A DNA stretch of 64,000 nucleotides from positions 1,798,001 to 1,862,000 of the forward strand of contig CM073201.1 in assembly GCA_037042915.1 (NCBI GenBank), in the 5' to 3' direction. The position numbers and the translations under genes are program-made. The notes under the pieces are model-generated. The model searched no databases and had not been told where the DNA came from. It saw only the letters and a program-made list of their open reading frames with translations. The DNA comes from Auricularia sp. M13. Lineage: Eukaryota > Basidiomycota > Agaricomycetes > Auriculariales > Auriculariaceae. Shown here piece after piece: positions 34,305 through 44,954 of this stretch (positions within the stretch are counted from its first letter, which is position 1; each line of letters starts with the position of its first letter).

Positions 34305-35405
34305 ATGGCTTCCAAGGTCTATGTTGGGTCAGTTGTCCGTTCTGCTGTCCGCTGCTTGTTCCGTGCTCGTAGCCGAGCTTATCCGCCCCCGCATCGCCAT
34401 TTCCTGTTCTTGCCTCGGCAGCAGTTGTTTACCTTTCCCCACCCTCCTACCCCATCGTCCGTTGCGCCGTGTACTGAGTGTATCGTGCAGCAACTTGAGC
34501 TGGAACACTACCGATGAGACCCTGCGCTCAGTTAGTCTCGTCCCTCGGCCGCTCGGGGGCCGCCCTTGTTGACCGTCGCGCTTGTCGTGCATTCTGCTCT
34601 CTTCTAGGCGTTCCAGGATTTCGGTCAGATTTTGGATGTGCGCTTTCGTTTTTCTCTCGCTGTGGGCCCGCGCATCCTAATAAACCGTTTTTGCCCCCTC
34701 TGCTGCCATGCTGCGTCCGTCCGTGTCCGTTGCCGGTGTTTGCTTGCGCTTCCGAATGCGTGCAATCAGTCGATCGTGATGCGTGACCGCGACACTGGCC
34801 GCTCTCGCGGCTTCGGCTTTGTCACCTTTGGCTCGCCCCAGGAGGCCGACTCGGCCATCCAGGCCCTCAACGACCAGGAGCTCGATGGCAGGCGCATCAA
34901 GGTTAACCTTGCCAACGCCCGTCCGTCAGGCGGAGGTGGTATGTCACTTTCACACGTCCATGTCTAGGCGCTGACAGGTTGGCGCGCAGGCTTCGGTGGA
35001 GGAGGTCAGTTGGGTTGTACTGATGCTGCGTATGTATCTGACACCTCAAGGAGGCTACGGTGGCGGAGGTGGCAGCGGCGGCTACAGCGGCGGAGGTCAG
35101 TCCTCATCTTCGCTCAGATTCCACTCTCTAAACGATCAGCTTCAGGCGGCTATGGCGGCGGAGGCTACGGCGGTGGCGGCTATGGCGGAGGCCAGGGCGG
35201 CTACGGTGGAGGCCAAGGCGGCTATGGTGGCGGCCAGGGCGGCTACGGTGGCCAGTCTGGCGGCGGCTACGGCGGTCAGTCTGGCGGCGGTTATGGCGGC
35301 CAGTCCAGCGGTTACAGCGGGAGCGGCGGCTACGGTGGTCAGTCTGGCTACCAGCAGACTGCTTACGCTGGCTCTGGCGGCTACAGCGGCAGCTCGGGCT
35401 ACTGA
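34305..35405 (+). CDS. Glycine-rich RRM RNA-binding protein
   Basis: This small RNA chaperone resembles plant GRP7 and animal CIRBP. One RRM is assembled from four exons: [51 protein letters not shown], then [28 protein letters not shown]2 is KVYVGN and RNP1 is RGFGFVTF. The rest is a Gly/Tyr/Gln/Ser low-complexity domain of repeated GGYGGG and GGYGGQSGG units ending GYSGSSGY-stop, likely to phase separate. The first three introns (about 165, 70 and 130 nt) are much longer than the 50-nt norm in this window and interrupt the RRM, which fits regulated or autoregulatory splicing known for this family. Two further short introns split the Gly-rich part. Confidence 0.9.
35130..35400 (+). repeat. 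Tandem Gly/Tyr codon repeats
   Basis: Imperfect repeats of about 24 bases (units such as GGCGGCTATGGTGGCGGCCA) encode GGYGGGQ and GGYGGQSGG. They form the low-complexity tail of the RRM protein and may vary in copy number. Confidence 0.75.
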
Positions 35406-36362
35406 GCGTCGAGTAAGTAGCAGTCTCCTTGGATGTGAATCTTCGTCTGACAAGATATCAGACTAGCTTCATGCGCCCTTTCCTTGTCTATGCCTACCTC
35501 TGTTTTCATCTCGTCGTTTCATCTTTGCTCGGAAAAACCGAGCGTATATTAGCTGCTGACTGGTCGTGTTGCTAGCTCATCTTCGTTCCCCGTCCGTGTC
35601 GCCTGCCGTCCATCTACGCGTCCCTCGTCTGTCCCGTTATCTAGGTCGATTCCAGAGTCACTCTTCCCGCTGTAGTACTCCGTTCAGTTGCACAGTCGTC
35701 CTTGTACTACCAGTCCCGGTTGTCAGCATCTCACCATAGGGTCGCGCAGGTGTATGTACTTGATATCTCGCGTTTTCGGTTGAAAAATCTGTACACGTCT
35801 TCTTGCATGATTTAGGTGTGCTCGCAAAGATCTAATAGAGAAGAGATCTCTTTGAGCTCTCATCTAAGAGCCCAAGCTCCCTCAGTCAGTGGATGCATCG
35901 GCGCTGAACGCCGTTGAGTGATTATAGCGGATGTGCATCAGGCAGGCCTGCCGCTGCAGCACTCGGCGCCGTTGGACTCTTACCAAGCGGAACCAAAACG
36001 TATCGACCTGCATTTACTGACTCGATCCTTGTTCGCTTCAAGATTCCAATTCACAAAGTCGCAATTAGAGACCCTGGCCTAGGATAAATCCGCGCAGTGC
36101 CCGGCCTGGCCTCGTACACGTGGGGTGAGGATATCGCGAGAAAATCAGCTTGGGAAAATGGGCAGCACCGTGACCGATGCACAGCCTGATGACATGCGCC
36201 ACGGGTATCCGGGGGCTAAGCGTGGCTCGCCGGTCGGGGTCCGGGCTGGTTTAGTTGTTGCGGCGGGCCTTGTAAAATACCTCCGCCTCTCTCCCTCCTC
36301 CCAGTTCCCCCGCGATCGGACCCCTCTCTCCTCCACGCGCCCCGCCCTCCTCTCTGTCCGCG
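35406..36362. other. Intergenic, 3' UTR of RRM gene and HMG-gene promoter
   Basis: The first 400 bases look like a long pyrimidine-rich 3' UTR. The remainder holds the HMG-gene upstream region. I see no coding frame that can be supported. Confidence 0.4.
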
Positions 36363-37748
36363 ATGCCCGCCAAAGCCCGACGCTCGCCTTCGAACCCGCC
36401 CATCCCGCCGTCGCCGCACGCGTCCACGCCCGCCGACGCCGACGCCCCGCCCCCAGAGCCGATCCCGCGCCCGCCTAACGCCTGGATTCTCTACCGCTCC
36501 GACAAGGTCCGCGAGCTCGAGGCGCAGGCCGGTCCCAGCCAGCCCAAGAGGCCGCAGGCGGTCATCTCGAAAGAGATAGCCAAGATGTGGAAGGAGGAGG
36601 CGCCCGAGGTCCGCGCCATGTACGAGAAGATGGCCGAGATCAGGAAAGCGGAACACGCGCTGAAGTACCCGAATTACAAGTTCAATCCGCGTAAGAAGGA
36701 GGACAAGCTGCGCGACAAGGAGGCCGCCAAGGCGCGCAAGGCCAAGGAGCGAGAAGAGGCCGGTGGTTGCAAGCGCACGAAAGCCCGCCGCGTCACAGCC
36801 TCGCCCAAGTCGGAGCCGTCGCCCAAGACGTCCTCGTCCACACCCAGGCTCGACGCGTCGCTGCTCCCCCCGCACTTTACCATGGGTCCGCCCGAGGGCA
36901 TGTCGCCGAGTGACATCTTCGGTTTCGACACGACCATCCCGCCATCCACCTTTTCACCGTCGTCCGCAGCAGCGCCCGTGCCACAGCTCCAGTCCCCAGC
37001 ACCGGTTGCCAGCAGTTCCCAAGTGCCCGTATTCGACTTGACGACATCGTGCGACAACCTGGATTGGTCCCATATGCCCCAGGCCTCCTGGCTCGCGCAG
37101 GATGGTACGGCGGATGCTTTCTCTGTGGTTAGTTGCTCCTCTCTGCTGCCTTCTAATGCTGATGAACGTCCCCAGCCCATGTTGGACTTCACTTTCCCCA
37201 ACCCCCCCTTGTCATACGATCCCGGCATGCCGGTTCCTTCAGGCTGGCAACCGGGTGAAGGCTCCCTTAGCAGCGAGGCGCATCCCGCTACGTCGAGCAT
37301 CATGGCGCAGGCCATCGGCGGCGGACCCGATTTCTTGCTCATATCTGGCCTCAACCAGGCCATTCTCGACGCCAACCCGGGCGCGGAGATCGAACTGACC
37401 GCTGGCGACGGCTTTAATGACGGGTACTTCGACGGCTTCGCGGGATTCAACTTCCCGAACGAGTTGTTGAACGCTCTCGACCAAAGTGGTCAGAACCTTG
37501 GTTCTGACTCGCCTGTCTCGCAGCCAACCCCTGCACTGTCCCAGCCCACCCCCGCTGCTACCCAGGACTTCCATGCCGCCTGGAATTCCCATGAACATGA
37601 TGTCTCGAGCACCGGGCCCTTGACGCCACCCGCCTTCCCCACGCCGCATCATACAGACACCTCGACCTACGTACCTCCATCGGGTGCGGCCTACGCCAGG
37701 TCGCGTCGTGTCGGTGGTTCCTGGGCACCAGCCATCAACGCCCGTTGA
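36363..37748 (+). CDS. MATA-type HMG-box transcription factor
   Basis: This nuclear sequence-specific regulator is of the group that includes mating and pheromone-response factors (Ste11, Prf1, Rop1). The ATG at 36363 gives a Pro-rich leader, then the HMG box at residues 36-105: IPRPPNAWILYRSDKVRELE, KRPQAVISKEIAKMWKEE, RAMYEKMAEIRKAEHALKYPNYKFNPRKKEDK. A basic stretch (KEAAKARKAKEREEAGG) follows. The C-terminal 300 residues are Ser/Pro/Asp-rich, typical of an activation domain, with PLTPPAFPTP near the end. A 48-nt segment at 37129-37176 has full splice signals (GTTAGT...TGCTGATG...CCCCAG) and no stop, so it is probably an intron. It is not next to visible mating-type genes, so a general pheromone or developmental role is only inferred. 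Confidence 0.85.
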   Translation: MPAKARRSPSNPPIPPSPHASTPADADAPPPEPIPRPPNAWILYRSDKVRELEAQAGPSQPKRPQAVISKEIAKMWKEEAPEVRAMYEKMAEIRKAEHALKYPNYKFNPRKKEDKLRDKEAAKARKAKEREEAGGCKRTKARRVTASPKSEPSPKTSSSTPRLDASLLPPHFTMGPPEGMSPSDIFGFDTTIPPSTFSPSSAAAPVPQLQSPAPVASSSQVPVFDLTTSCDNLDWSHMPQASWLAQDGTADAFSVVSCSSLLPSNADERPQPMLDFTFPNPPLSYDPGMPVPSGWQPGEGSLSSEAHPATSSIMAQAIGGGPDFLLISGLNQAILDANPGAEIELTAGDGFNDGYFDGFAGFNFPNELLNALDQSGQNLGSDSPVSQPTPALSQPTPAATQDFHAAWNSHEHDVSSTGPLTPPAFPTPHHTDTSTYVPPSGAAYARSRRVGGSWAPAINAR

Positions 37749-38836
37749 TTTCGTCAACGTTGTGGAACGCAAATGCTAGCAGATCTGCCAGGAATATCCA
37801 AGGTCGGTTTATAGTCGTCATCGCTGTCTGCTTGGTCTGCATGTCTCGCTTTCTTTCACCGCTCTCATCCAAAACTGCTCTCACCTGTCTAGCACTCATC
37901 TCTGTTTTCTTGTCTGGTCTGTAATGGGCTCTCGTCGCACTCCGCTGTCCTCTGTCTCGCTCTGCTCATTCTTCGTTATCCATACCGTTGTTGTTGACCC
38001 CTCCCCCACATCCACCCACCCCGCGTTTACGCCTCCCGTCTCTCTTACCCGCGTTTGCGCCAACCCAACCCGGCGTTTGGTTCTTTATACCGTTTTGTCT
38101 CGTCTGTCCTCGCTCACGACTTTCTATCTCTCGATGTTATGCTCTGAATGATTGCAAAATCATCACCCTCTCCTCTTTCGCGCTTCGCGTTCGCGCATGT
38201 CCTCCCCTCTTCACCGCACCATATGTTGTCGTCGTTCGATCATAGCTTATGCTCTTCGTTGGTAGATACATTTGGTCTGTACTTTTAGTTACATTCTTCA
38301 CTCATGAATTTGGATCTCGCCTTTCGTTCACCTGCTGGCCGCCTGTTCAAAAGCCGCAAGGATCGCACGCTGGCAGCAAGGTCACCTCACTGGAAGACCA
38401 TTTCGTTGACTGCTTTCATTCAACACCTTCAAACAAATTGTGCAGAGGGACGGCGCACTAGGCGCATAATACAGTGCTGTATTGCACACAACGGACAAAG
38501 AAACATGGGCAAAAAACCAAAAGACGATCCAGTACATACATAGGAACATGTGCCGCATAAACCAACGGGGAAAGTCCCCAACGACGACCAATAACACCCG
38601 ACGGCCCCCTCTGGTCCCCGGGGGTCGTGGCATAGCATATGGGAATGTTTGTAAACGCGCGGGTGCGCGGACGGATAGCGGGCAGGGAGGACAATAGCGC
38701 GGCAGAGTGCGGCGGGCGGCGCCTGACGCGCCTTTGATAGATTCGCGCGGGAGCAATAGCGCACGAAAACCTATTGTTGTGAAAGAGGAAAGCCGCGTGG
38801 CTCTGTGCATGCAAGGGTGCGCCTGAGCTGCGCGGG
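37749..38836. other. 1.1 kb convergent 3' region
   Basis: This T/C-rich stretch (37800-38300) is probably a long 3' UTR of the HMG gene. The minus-strand open frame 38382-38990 overlaps a real last exon and has no domain. I see no gene. Confidence 0.4.
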
Positions 38837-41501
38837 CTAGGTCGGGTTCCACGCCCTTGCCGGGGGCTCTGACCCGAGTAGCCAACGCTCGCAATCCCGC
38901 AGGAGGGAGCCGACGTATGTTTCTCGCGGGCCGGACCAACTTGGCACCGCGAACGGCGCCCAAGCTGTTGGCAGCGGCCGCGTGAGCCATTGCACCTGGC
39001 CACCGTACTGGTATATCGATGGATGCAGTGGGTCGAAGTAGGAGTGAGAATAGAGGTACAACGCGTGAGAATGTGCAAGCCTGATCCAGAAAAAAAAAAT
39101 GGATTAGTTCGCTGTATGCAATGGGGCGTGAAAAACGTCAAAGCGTACCGGAACACGGCCCAGAGGAGCAGCGTCAACAGCAACGCCATCCAAATCAAGC
39201 TGGACCTGCTGCTCTGCACGGCATATCAGCGCCGCTTCGAACAAAAGAGAAAAAGGTGCGGAACTCACGGGGAGGCCTGGAAGTCTGATCCAGCCGCGCA
39301 TCGCATCGTACGCGGAGTCAACGCTCGACTTTAACTTGCCCCTCTTCGCGCGGGCTTTGCGCGAGCGTTCCGCCAGGTCAGACAATCGCCCGGGCGTCTC
39401 TGTGCTCGAGTCGGACGGCGTTGAGAGCTGCGTGTTGGCGGCGCTCGCGCGCTTGCTCTCGGCGTCGAATTCGGTATGCAGCTCACTGAGCCCTTGCGGA
39501 TGGCTTCCCAATTGGGCGAATGGGACTTCCGATGAGAGTGAAAGCCCGTCGTTGTCGTCGTCGTCGAGCTTAACGCGGATTTCAAGGGAGGCGCTGAGGT
39601 GATGGGTTGCAGCTGCAGCTGCTCCTTGTCGCGTTGCTTCTCCGGCGACACGGATCGTCGCCCGTCCTTCTGTCGCACGGGCGTGCCGCCGGACGGCGGT
39701 TTGAGCATGATCTCGCTGCCGTCCTCCGCAAACCGCCTCTCGCGTCCATACTCGTCCATGAACCTAATCCCGCCGGACGGGGTAGCGGTGGGACCCAGCG
39801 CAGGCTGTTTGGATGGTGTCCCGATTATCGACTCGTCCCCACTAGTGCCGCCATGGACGCTCGGATGAAAGCGTACCTTCTTTGCCGTTCCACCCTTCTT
39901 CGCACTCCCATCTGTAGGGCCAGGCGTGGGCGCATAAGCTCCAGGAGGACGCGGCGTTGTAGGCTCGAGCTTTTGAGGTGTCGTAGGCTCAAGCTTCTGC
40001 GGTGTCGTTGTCTCCGGTTTCTTCGATGGGTACTTCCAGCGGCCTAGGTTATTGCTCTTATCCGTAAGCGGAGAGCCACCACTCGGAATATTGAGTGCAT
40101 CCCATTCAGCAACCGACCCGATGGTGGGCGAGCGGCGGTGACCGCCGCCGCGGCCAGTGGGGCGCGGTGTCATACCCTCTAGATGCCCTGGCACACGGGG
40201 TGTCTTAGGTTCTAGGTCGGGCGAATCGAAATTCGGAGGAGACGTTGACGTCTCCGCCTGCTCCTGCATGGGAGTCTGAGGTGGCGATTGCGGTGGGAGC
40301 GCGGAAGCCTGCTGCTTCTGTTGTTGGAGCTGCGCTGCCTTCCCGCGAGCGATTTCAGCAGCAAGCGAAGACCGCCTGCCGATCGGCGTCGTCAGCTCGA
40401 CGGGCAGCAACGGTGCAGGCTCGGGAGTGGACTGCTTTCCCGCCCTTTTACTTATGACCGAGTCGAACATTGATATAGAAAGAGATGTCGATGTCGAGGC
40501 TATGGGCGACACAGATCGTTTGGGAGGCTGTGGCCGCGGCGTCTCTAGAGACATGGGGTTCGAGGTCGACGGCGTGTTGGAACCGGAATGCAGCTCCACT
40601 GGACTCTGTCGCAATGTCGAAGGCAGCCGTGGTGAGTCAGGCGAGGGCGGAAGCACCAGCGGTGGCGGTTGGGGCGGGGTATCTGTGGTCCGCGACATGG
40701 AGTCAGACGACTCCATATCCACGTCAGGCATGTGCATCGAGTCCTTCAGAAGGTCGAACGAGGTCGACTTGGAGAAATGCAACGATACTGCATTCGCATT
40801 AGCCACACCAAAAATGCACAACGATAATAAAGGAAATTACGCACAAGACGAGGACTTTTCGCGCTCGTTGTCGTCGTCGCTCAGGCTCCTACCGAGCAGG
40901 CCGGGCCTGGGAGAGCCCTCCTCAGCAAAGCTGCCGGTCCGCCGCTTGAGCGGCGAGTCGCCCACCGGGCGGGACGCAGAGTGGAAGAGCTCCTTGATGG
41001 TTGCGCGGTGCGAGCTCCCATTCGCGCGCGGCGTCTTGAACGCGCTATGGCCCTCCTCGGAGTCGAGCTCAAAGTCGGACTCGTGCTCGCTGGGCGTGCG
41101 CGCGGACGCTGGCTGCTCCGCGGACGGCGAGGGGCCACGGGCGGCTTGCGCATCAGGTTGCGCAGCTTCAGCAGCGTCGCATCGGCCGCGGGCGACGACG
41201 CCGGGCCCGGCTTGGGCGTCGTCGTCGACGCTGTGTCCGAGTCGCTGTCCTCGTCCGGCGCGCCGCCCGCGCTCGAGCTGTGCATCAGCATCGATCCTGC
41301 CAGTGCGCCCTCGGCCGGCGTGCGCGGCACCCGCAGTCTGGGCGGCACCGTCGCCGTCGTCGTCGTCGAACTCGTAGACCCTGTCGTCGACATCCGGAAG
41401 GTCGGCGGACACGCGGGAGAGTTTGTGGTAAAACACCTTTTCAGACTCCGACCCAATTCGTTGTTGACACCGCGTCTCGTGCCCATCTTCCCACGGTGCA
41501 T
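38837..41501 (-). CDS. Disordered Ser/Thr/Pro-rich protein with one C-terminal membrane helix
   Basis: The proposed start at 41501 is MHRGKMGTRRGVNNELG. A long disordered part follows, with LRVPRTPAEGALAGSML, GHSAFKTPRANGSSHRATIKELFHSAS, KKVRFHPSVHGGTSGDES and RSSLAAEIARGKAAQLQQQKQ. Three copies of an 8-residue unit (TTPQKLEP) are encoded near 39950-40012. Toward the end a helical segment (LSDLAERSRKARAKRGKLKSSVDSAYDAMRGWIRLPGLP) runs into SSLIWMALLLTLLLWAVFR, a clear transmembrane helix. A conserved-looking lumenal tail (HALYLYSHSYFDPLHPSIYQYGGQ) ends RAWNPT-stop. Layout suggests a tail-anchored ER or nuclear-envelope protein. The frame must change near 41131-41134 and at 39491-39493, each fixed by one base in a G/C run, and also near 41350 by intron or indel. 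I do not know the family. Confidence 0.65.
39950..40012 (-). repeat. Short in-frame tandem repeat
   Basis: The unit of 24 nt encodes TTPQKLEP, repeated about two and a half times, inside the disordered part of the membrane-anchored protein. Confidence 0.6.
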
Positions 41502-42482
41502 GATCGCCTTCCCACCCTTGCACCGTCGTTAGCACTCGCTGGCGAGCTTAGAGTTGTGCTTGAGACCGGTCCGGTCTATACGCGTGAGAAACGCCACAGG
41601 AAGGTCTTAACTTGGTCTGAACCCCCGCGTGGGCTCTAGGCCACCACAGCCACGGGTCTCTGCACGGGCCAACGCGATGACCTGACCTACTCCCTCCCTT
41701 GCAAGCGTTGTTTCTTACCCTCCCACTCAGCGGAAGCGACGTCCCAAGAAAGCAATCTGTACATTTCGTGTTTACAAACACCGCGGCAACATGCACATAC
41801 ACATGAAGCCTCGGAGACCATCAGGAGGATATGACCAGTCATACTTAAAGAGACAAGTCGGAATCGACAGGAAGCGGGGTCGGGGGCGACGACGGTAAGC
41901 AGCAATGTAGACAGTGGGGAGGGGGATGGGGATCTGGGGTAAATAATGAAACAAGTCCAAGTGGTCTTTTGAGGATTTCGAGCTGCAACGTCGGGCGAGG
42001 GGGGGATCTTACAGGGAATAAGTACACAAGATAGACACAGAAACTCAAACGCAGAGCCGGAATGCTGCCTGGTGATATGGTGTGCTGCTGAAGTGATACC
42101 GGCCAAGAAGCTGAGAGCGATGTCGATGACTGAAGCCGGGTGCCGAGATCGCTGAGGGTGGTGACGTCAAGAGTCCAGGTCGAAGCTGACGTCGAGGTCG
42201 GGAGTGCAGAAGTCGGCGGCGATCTAGAGTGATGTTCGCATCGGTGGTCGGAATGTCGGAGCGTCGGAAGGCAGCGGCTGAGGTCGAGTATTTTTGTCGC
42301 GCTGGCAATTGGTTGGTCGGCGGCAGAACAGCTGAGTTTGTCGGAGGCAACAAAGAAGAGAGAAGAGGACGAGATCAGAAGTAAAGCAGGACCTGAGACC
42401 GAGCAGAGAAAAGCCGAACAGGAAAAGCAGAGCTGGAAAGCAAAAGTAGAAGAGAATTTAGTCGCACACGCAGGACGGTCGT
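41502..42482. other. 0.98 kb region upstream of the membrane-anchored protein
   Basis: A minus-strand frame (41845-42486) reads as Ser/Pro/Leu-rich sequence of the sort produced by CT-rich UTRs. I see no motif, so I treat the stretch as leader, promoter and 3' end of the neighbouring minus-strand gene. Confidence 0.4.
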
Positions 42483-43188
42483 TCATTCGACCATTTCAAT
42501 GGCTCCGCACTCTTCGCAGTGCGTCCACATCGTGCGACGGCCGTAGAGACCGGCGCTGCACGACATGCGGAGCTTGGGGATCTGGGTGCAGTTCGGCCTG
42601 CGGCGAAGATGATGAGCGAAAATGCTTCCGGCACAAAATCCCGGGCGGTGCCCTGAGGAACGGGCAAAGTAACAACACCTACCCGTGACGGGAGCCTCCG
42701 ACATGGGCGCTGCTCGAGCTGCTGCTCGCGCTATGGGTGGGCTGCATGAGGCCGACCTTGACGTCGTCGACTGGCGTGACAGGCTGGGTGCTGCTGGTCG
42801 TGTCACAGTCCATGGCAAAGGACGGCAGGGGGTACAGGTCGAATGTCGGGTACGAGATATTGCCTGAGAGAGTGAGTCGTCAGTCAACCTGCACAGTAGC
42901 GCTGGTGAGAGACAGAGTACACGAACCTTGTGCGGCGGGCGGCAGCACAGACATTGGGTGAGCCGGCGACGAGTCGGTCGTCTTGGAGGACTCCGACGTG
43001 ACGTCCATGTCGACGTCCATAGAGCTAGTATGGACGCTGAGCTCGGCGAAATGGCGCTTGGCCTGAGAGACGGGAGGGAGTGAGATCATGTGACCTGCAC
43101 AGACGGCGGGAGACGCGTCGGCGCACCTGGTGCTGGAGATGCTGGTCGACGGTGAGGAGCTCGTCGCTGAACTTGCGCTTGACCATTG
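42483..43188 (-). CDS. Small protein with conserved Cys-containing C-terminus
   Basis: Four exons give about 160 residues: MVKRKFSDELLTVDQHLQHQ, AKRHFAELSVHTSSMDVDMD, GNISYPTFDLYPLPSFAMDCD, and the last exon PNCTQIPKLRMSCSAGLYG, RRTMWTHCEECGAIEMVE-stop. Exon joins all keep frame with 50-100 nt GT-AG introns. The basic start (MVKRKF) could be a nuclear signal. The tail has Cys at four places (NC, SC, HCEEC), including a CxxC, and may bind zinc. The middle is Ser-rich. I recognise the pattern as common in Agaricomycetes but know no function. It shares a 252-bp divergent promoter with the Apq12-like gene. Confidence 0.6.
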
Positions 43189-43440
43189 TGAGGAGAGAGC
43201 GAGCTGGCTGGGCGCGGGAGCAGTTGGGGAGGGAGGTGAGAGGTAACGATCAAACGTCGGACTTGGGGGCACGACACGCCAAATTGCGGGCAGCGTCTTA
43301 TAGCTCGTGGTGGCTGTGCCGAAGGCTCCCGCGGAGCCCTGTTTGTGTGTTTGCATCCGGCAGTCCCGTTTCTCCCGGCCCAGTCACCAGCGGCCACCAG
43401 CCACCCCCACTTCGCGCAACAGACTGAGACTCCCGCCGCG

Positions 43441-44088
43441 ATGCCCTTCGGCCTTCCCGACGTCGACGCCGTGCTCGACACCCTCGCGTCGTATCTGCCG
43501 CAGCCGGTCGTCAACGTGCTCTGGTTCGTTGTCGACACGCTCTGGTCGCTCGTGCCGGCGTCGACGCAATGGAACACGCAGAACGCGCTGCCGCTGCTCT
43601 TCTCGCTCTTCGCCATATACTTTACGCTGGCGTCCATATACCGCACCGCGTCCTTTGCATTCCGCGCCGCGTTCTTCTTTGTCAAGTACGGCGCGCTCAT
43701 CGGCGCCGCCGCCTTTCTGCTCGCCTGGGTCACCGGCGACGGCGCAGCAGAGGCCAGCCTGTTCGCCGGCAGCGGCACTGGCTCCGGGACACGCCGCACG
43801 AGGCGCCCGGGAGCGCTGGGCAAGCGCCCGAAGCCGTGGGACACGTTCGACAAGCACGCCGAATACAACAAGCAGTGGCGCGCCCAGGCACACTACGACG
43901 CGCGCGCGCACCAGGCTGAGGCCGAGGAAGGCCGCAGGCTCGTGCAGAACGTCATGGACTACGTCTGGTCCACCACCCAGCGCTTTGTTTTCGAGCGCGC
44001 ATTCACCGCCGGCAACAAACAGACACAGGCCGACGCGGACGAGCGCACGCGGGCAGGGACCAAGGGAAAGGGGACACGTTCCCGCTAG
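43441..44088 (+). CDS. Apq12-like nuclear-envelope/ER membrane protein
   Basis: A single exon of 215 residues starts MPFGLPDVDAVLDTLASYLP after GCCGCGATG. A hydrophobic region follows: VVNVLWFVVDTLWSLVPAS, then LPLLFSLFAIYFTLASIYRTASFAFRAAFFFVKYGALIGAAAFLLAWV, giving two membrane helices around a short loop. This order (short amphipathic start, LPLLFSL...YRT, FFFVKYG) resembles the Apq12 family, which acts in nuclear pore assembly and lipid homeostasis. The C-terminal half is charged (KPWDTFDKHAEYNKQWRAQAHYDARAHQAE) and longer than in yeast Apq12. The family call is tentative. Confidence 0.55.
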   Translation: MPFGLPDVDAVLDTLASYLPQPVVNVLWFVVDTLWSLVPASTQWNTQNALPLLFSLFAIYFTLASIYRTASFAFRAAFFFVKYGALIGAAAFLLAWVTGDGAAEASLFAGSGTGSGTRRTRRPGALGKRPKPWDTFDKHAEYNKQWRAQAHYDARAHQAEAEEGRRLVQNVMDYVWSTTQRFVFERAFTAGNKQTQADADERTRAGTKGKGTRSR

Positions 44089-44212
44089 GCTTTCGTCGAT
44101 TAGACGTTTTCTTCTTGCTTTCGCGTTTGTAAGGGAATTGTAGAATAAGCCATGTATGTACCTAATAGAGCGTCTACGAACGGGAGATGGAACGACAGTT
44201 GCAAACGAGAAA

Positions 44213-44883
44213 TCAGGACGGCTGCGCTGTAGGCGTCTCCTTGGCCGACTTTCGCTTGTAGCTGCGCTCATGGTTAGTGTTAAAACGCAGGATTGCAAGA
44301 GACGTTGGACGGACTCCCAGATGCGGTACAACTGGTATATGCCCGTCCCGCCGACGAAAACATTGACCTGAGCCGAGATGGTCAGTGCTAGACGCCTCGT
44401 ATGATGAGAAAAACGCGTACCGCAGCGAGCGAGTAGTTGACGGGGATGATGACAAACGAGTAGCGTACCCAGATGGCACCTGGGAGTCGGTCGTGTGAGC
44501 TGGGGCGTAATGGCAAATTATTCGAGCAACAGACCAGTTGCTGCAAGAGCTGGGAGAACGACATTAGAGCAGGGCATAAAGACTGATACTATCTGCAACG
44601 CACCTGCGCTCTGAGTCGCGCTCAGCTTGTCCGCCGGACGGCTCAGGTCCTGCGGGGATGCTTAGAACATGGCCTTGCGAACTGGACGGGGGTTTCGCAC
44701 CTTGATGCCTGCCGCGACGAGGGCCCACTTCATCATGGGGGCCCAGAAGAACACGGTCTTGGGACCTGCAATGGTCGGCCAGGTTCAGTGCTGTTCGATG
44801 CTGGCCACGGCGCACTGACCGGCAGGATGGTTCAGAAAGCTCTGGAAGCGCGACGTGACGGCCGAGGTGCCAGCTCCGGACAT
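44213..44883 (-). CDS. Mitochondrial pyruvate carrier subunit MPC2
   Basis: This subunit of the inner-membrane heterodimer imports pyruvate into mitochondria. The start at 44883 gives MSGAGTSAVTSRFQSFLNHPAG, then GPKTVFFWAPMMKWALVAAGIK, DLSRPADKLSATQSA, ALAATGAIWVRYSFVIIPVNYSLAA, VNVFVGGTGIYQLYRIWDYKRKSAKE, and ends TPTAQPS-stop. HPAGPKTVFFWAP and DLSRP are MPC2-type rather than MPC1-type. Six introns split a protein of only about 125 residues. Its start codon faces the TAPT1-family gene across a 71-bp gap. Confidence 0.92.
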
Positions 44884-44954
44884 TTTGGATGCAATTCGAA
44901 GGGGGAGACGGGGAGGACTGGAGAAACGCGGGACGGGCCGGCGCACTCACGCAG
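44884..44954. promoter_or_regulatory. 71-bp head-to-head promoter
   Basis: The ATGs of MPC2 (minus) and the TAPT1-family gene (plus) are only 71 bp apart. The stretch is purine-rich on the plus strand (GAAGGGGGAGACGGGGAGG) and has no TATA box. Shared regulation is likely, or the TAPT1 gene starts downstream. Confidence 0.5.

Noticed and set aside
38382-38990. 202-residue minus-strand open frame
   Set aside because: It overlaps the last exon of the membrane-anchored protein in another frame and extends into its 3' region.
41845-42486. 213-residue minus-strand open frame with a hydrophobic start
   Set aside because: Ser/Pro/Leu/Cys content fits translation of a pyrimidine-rich untranslated region, with no domain or splice-consistent partner exon.
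44889-44954. Upstream in-frame ATG for the TAPT1-family gene
   Set aside because: It is only 5 nt from the MPC2 start codon on the other strand and adds 22 residues without similarity to the family; the ATG at 44955 is more plausible.
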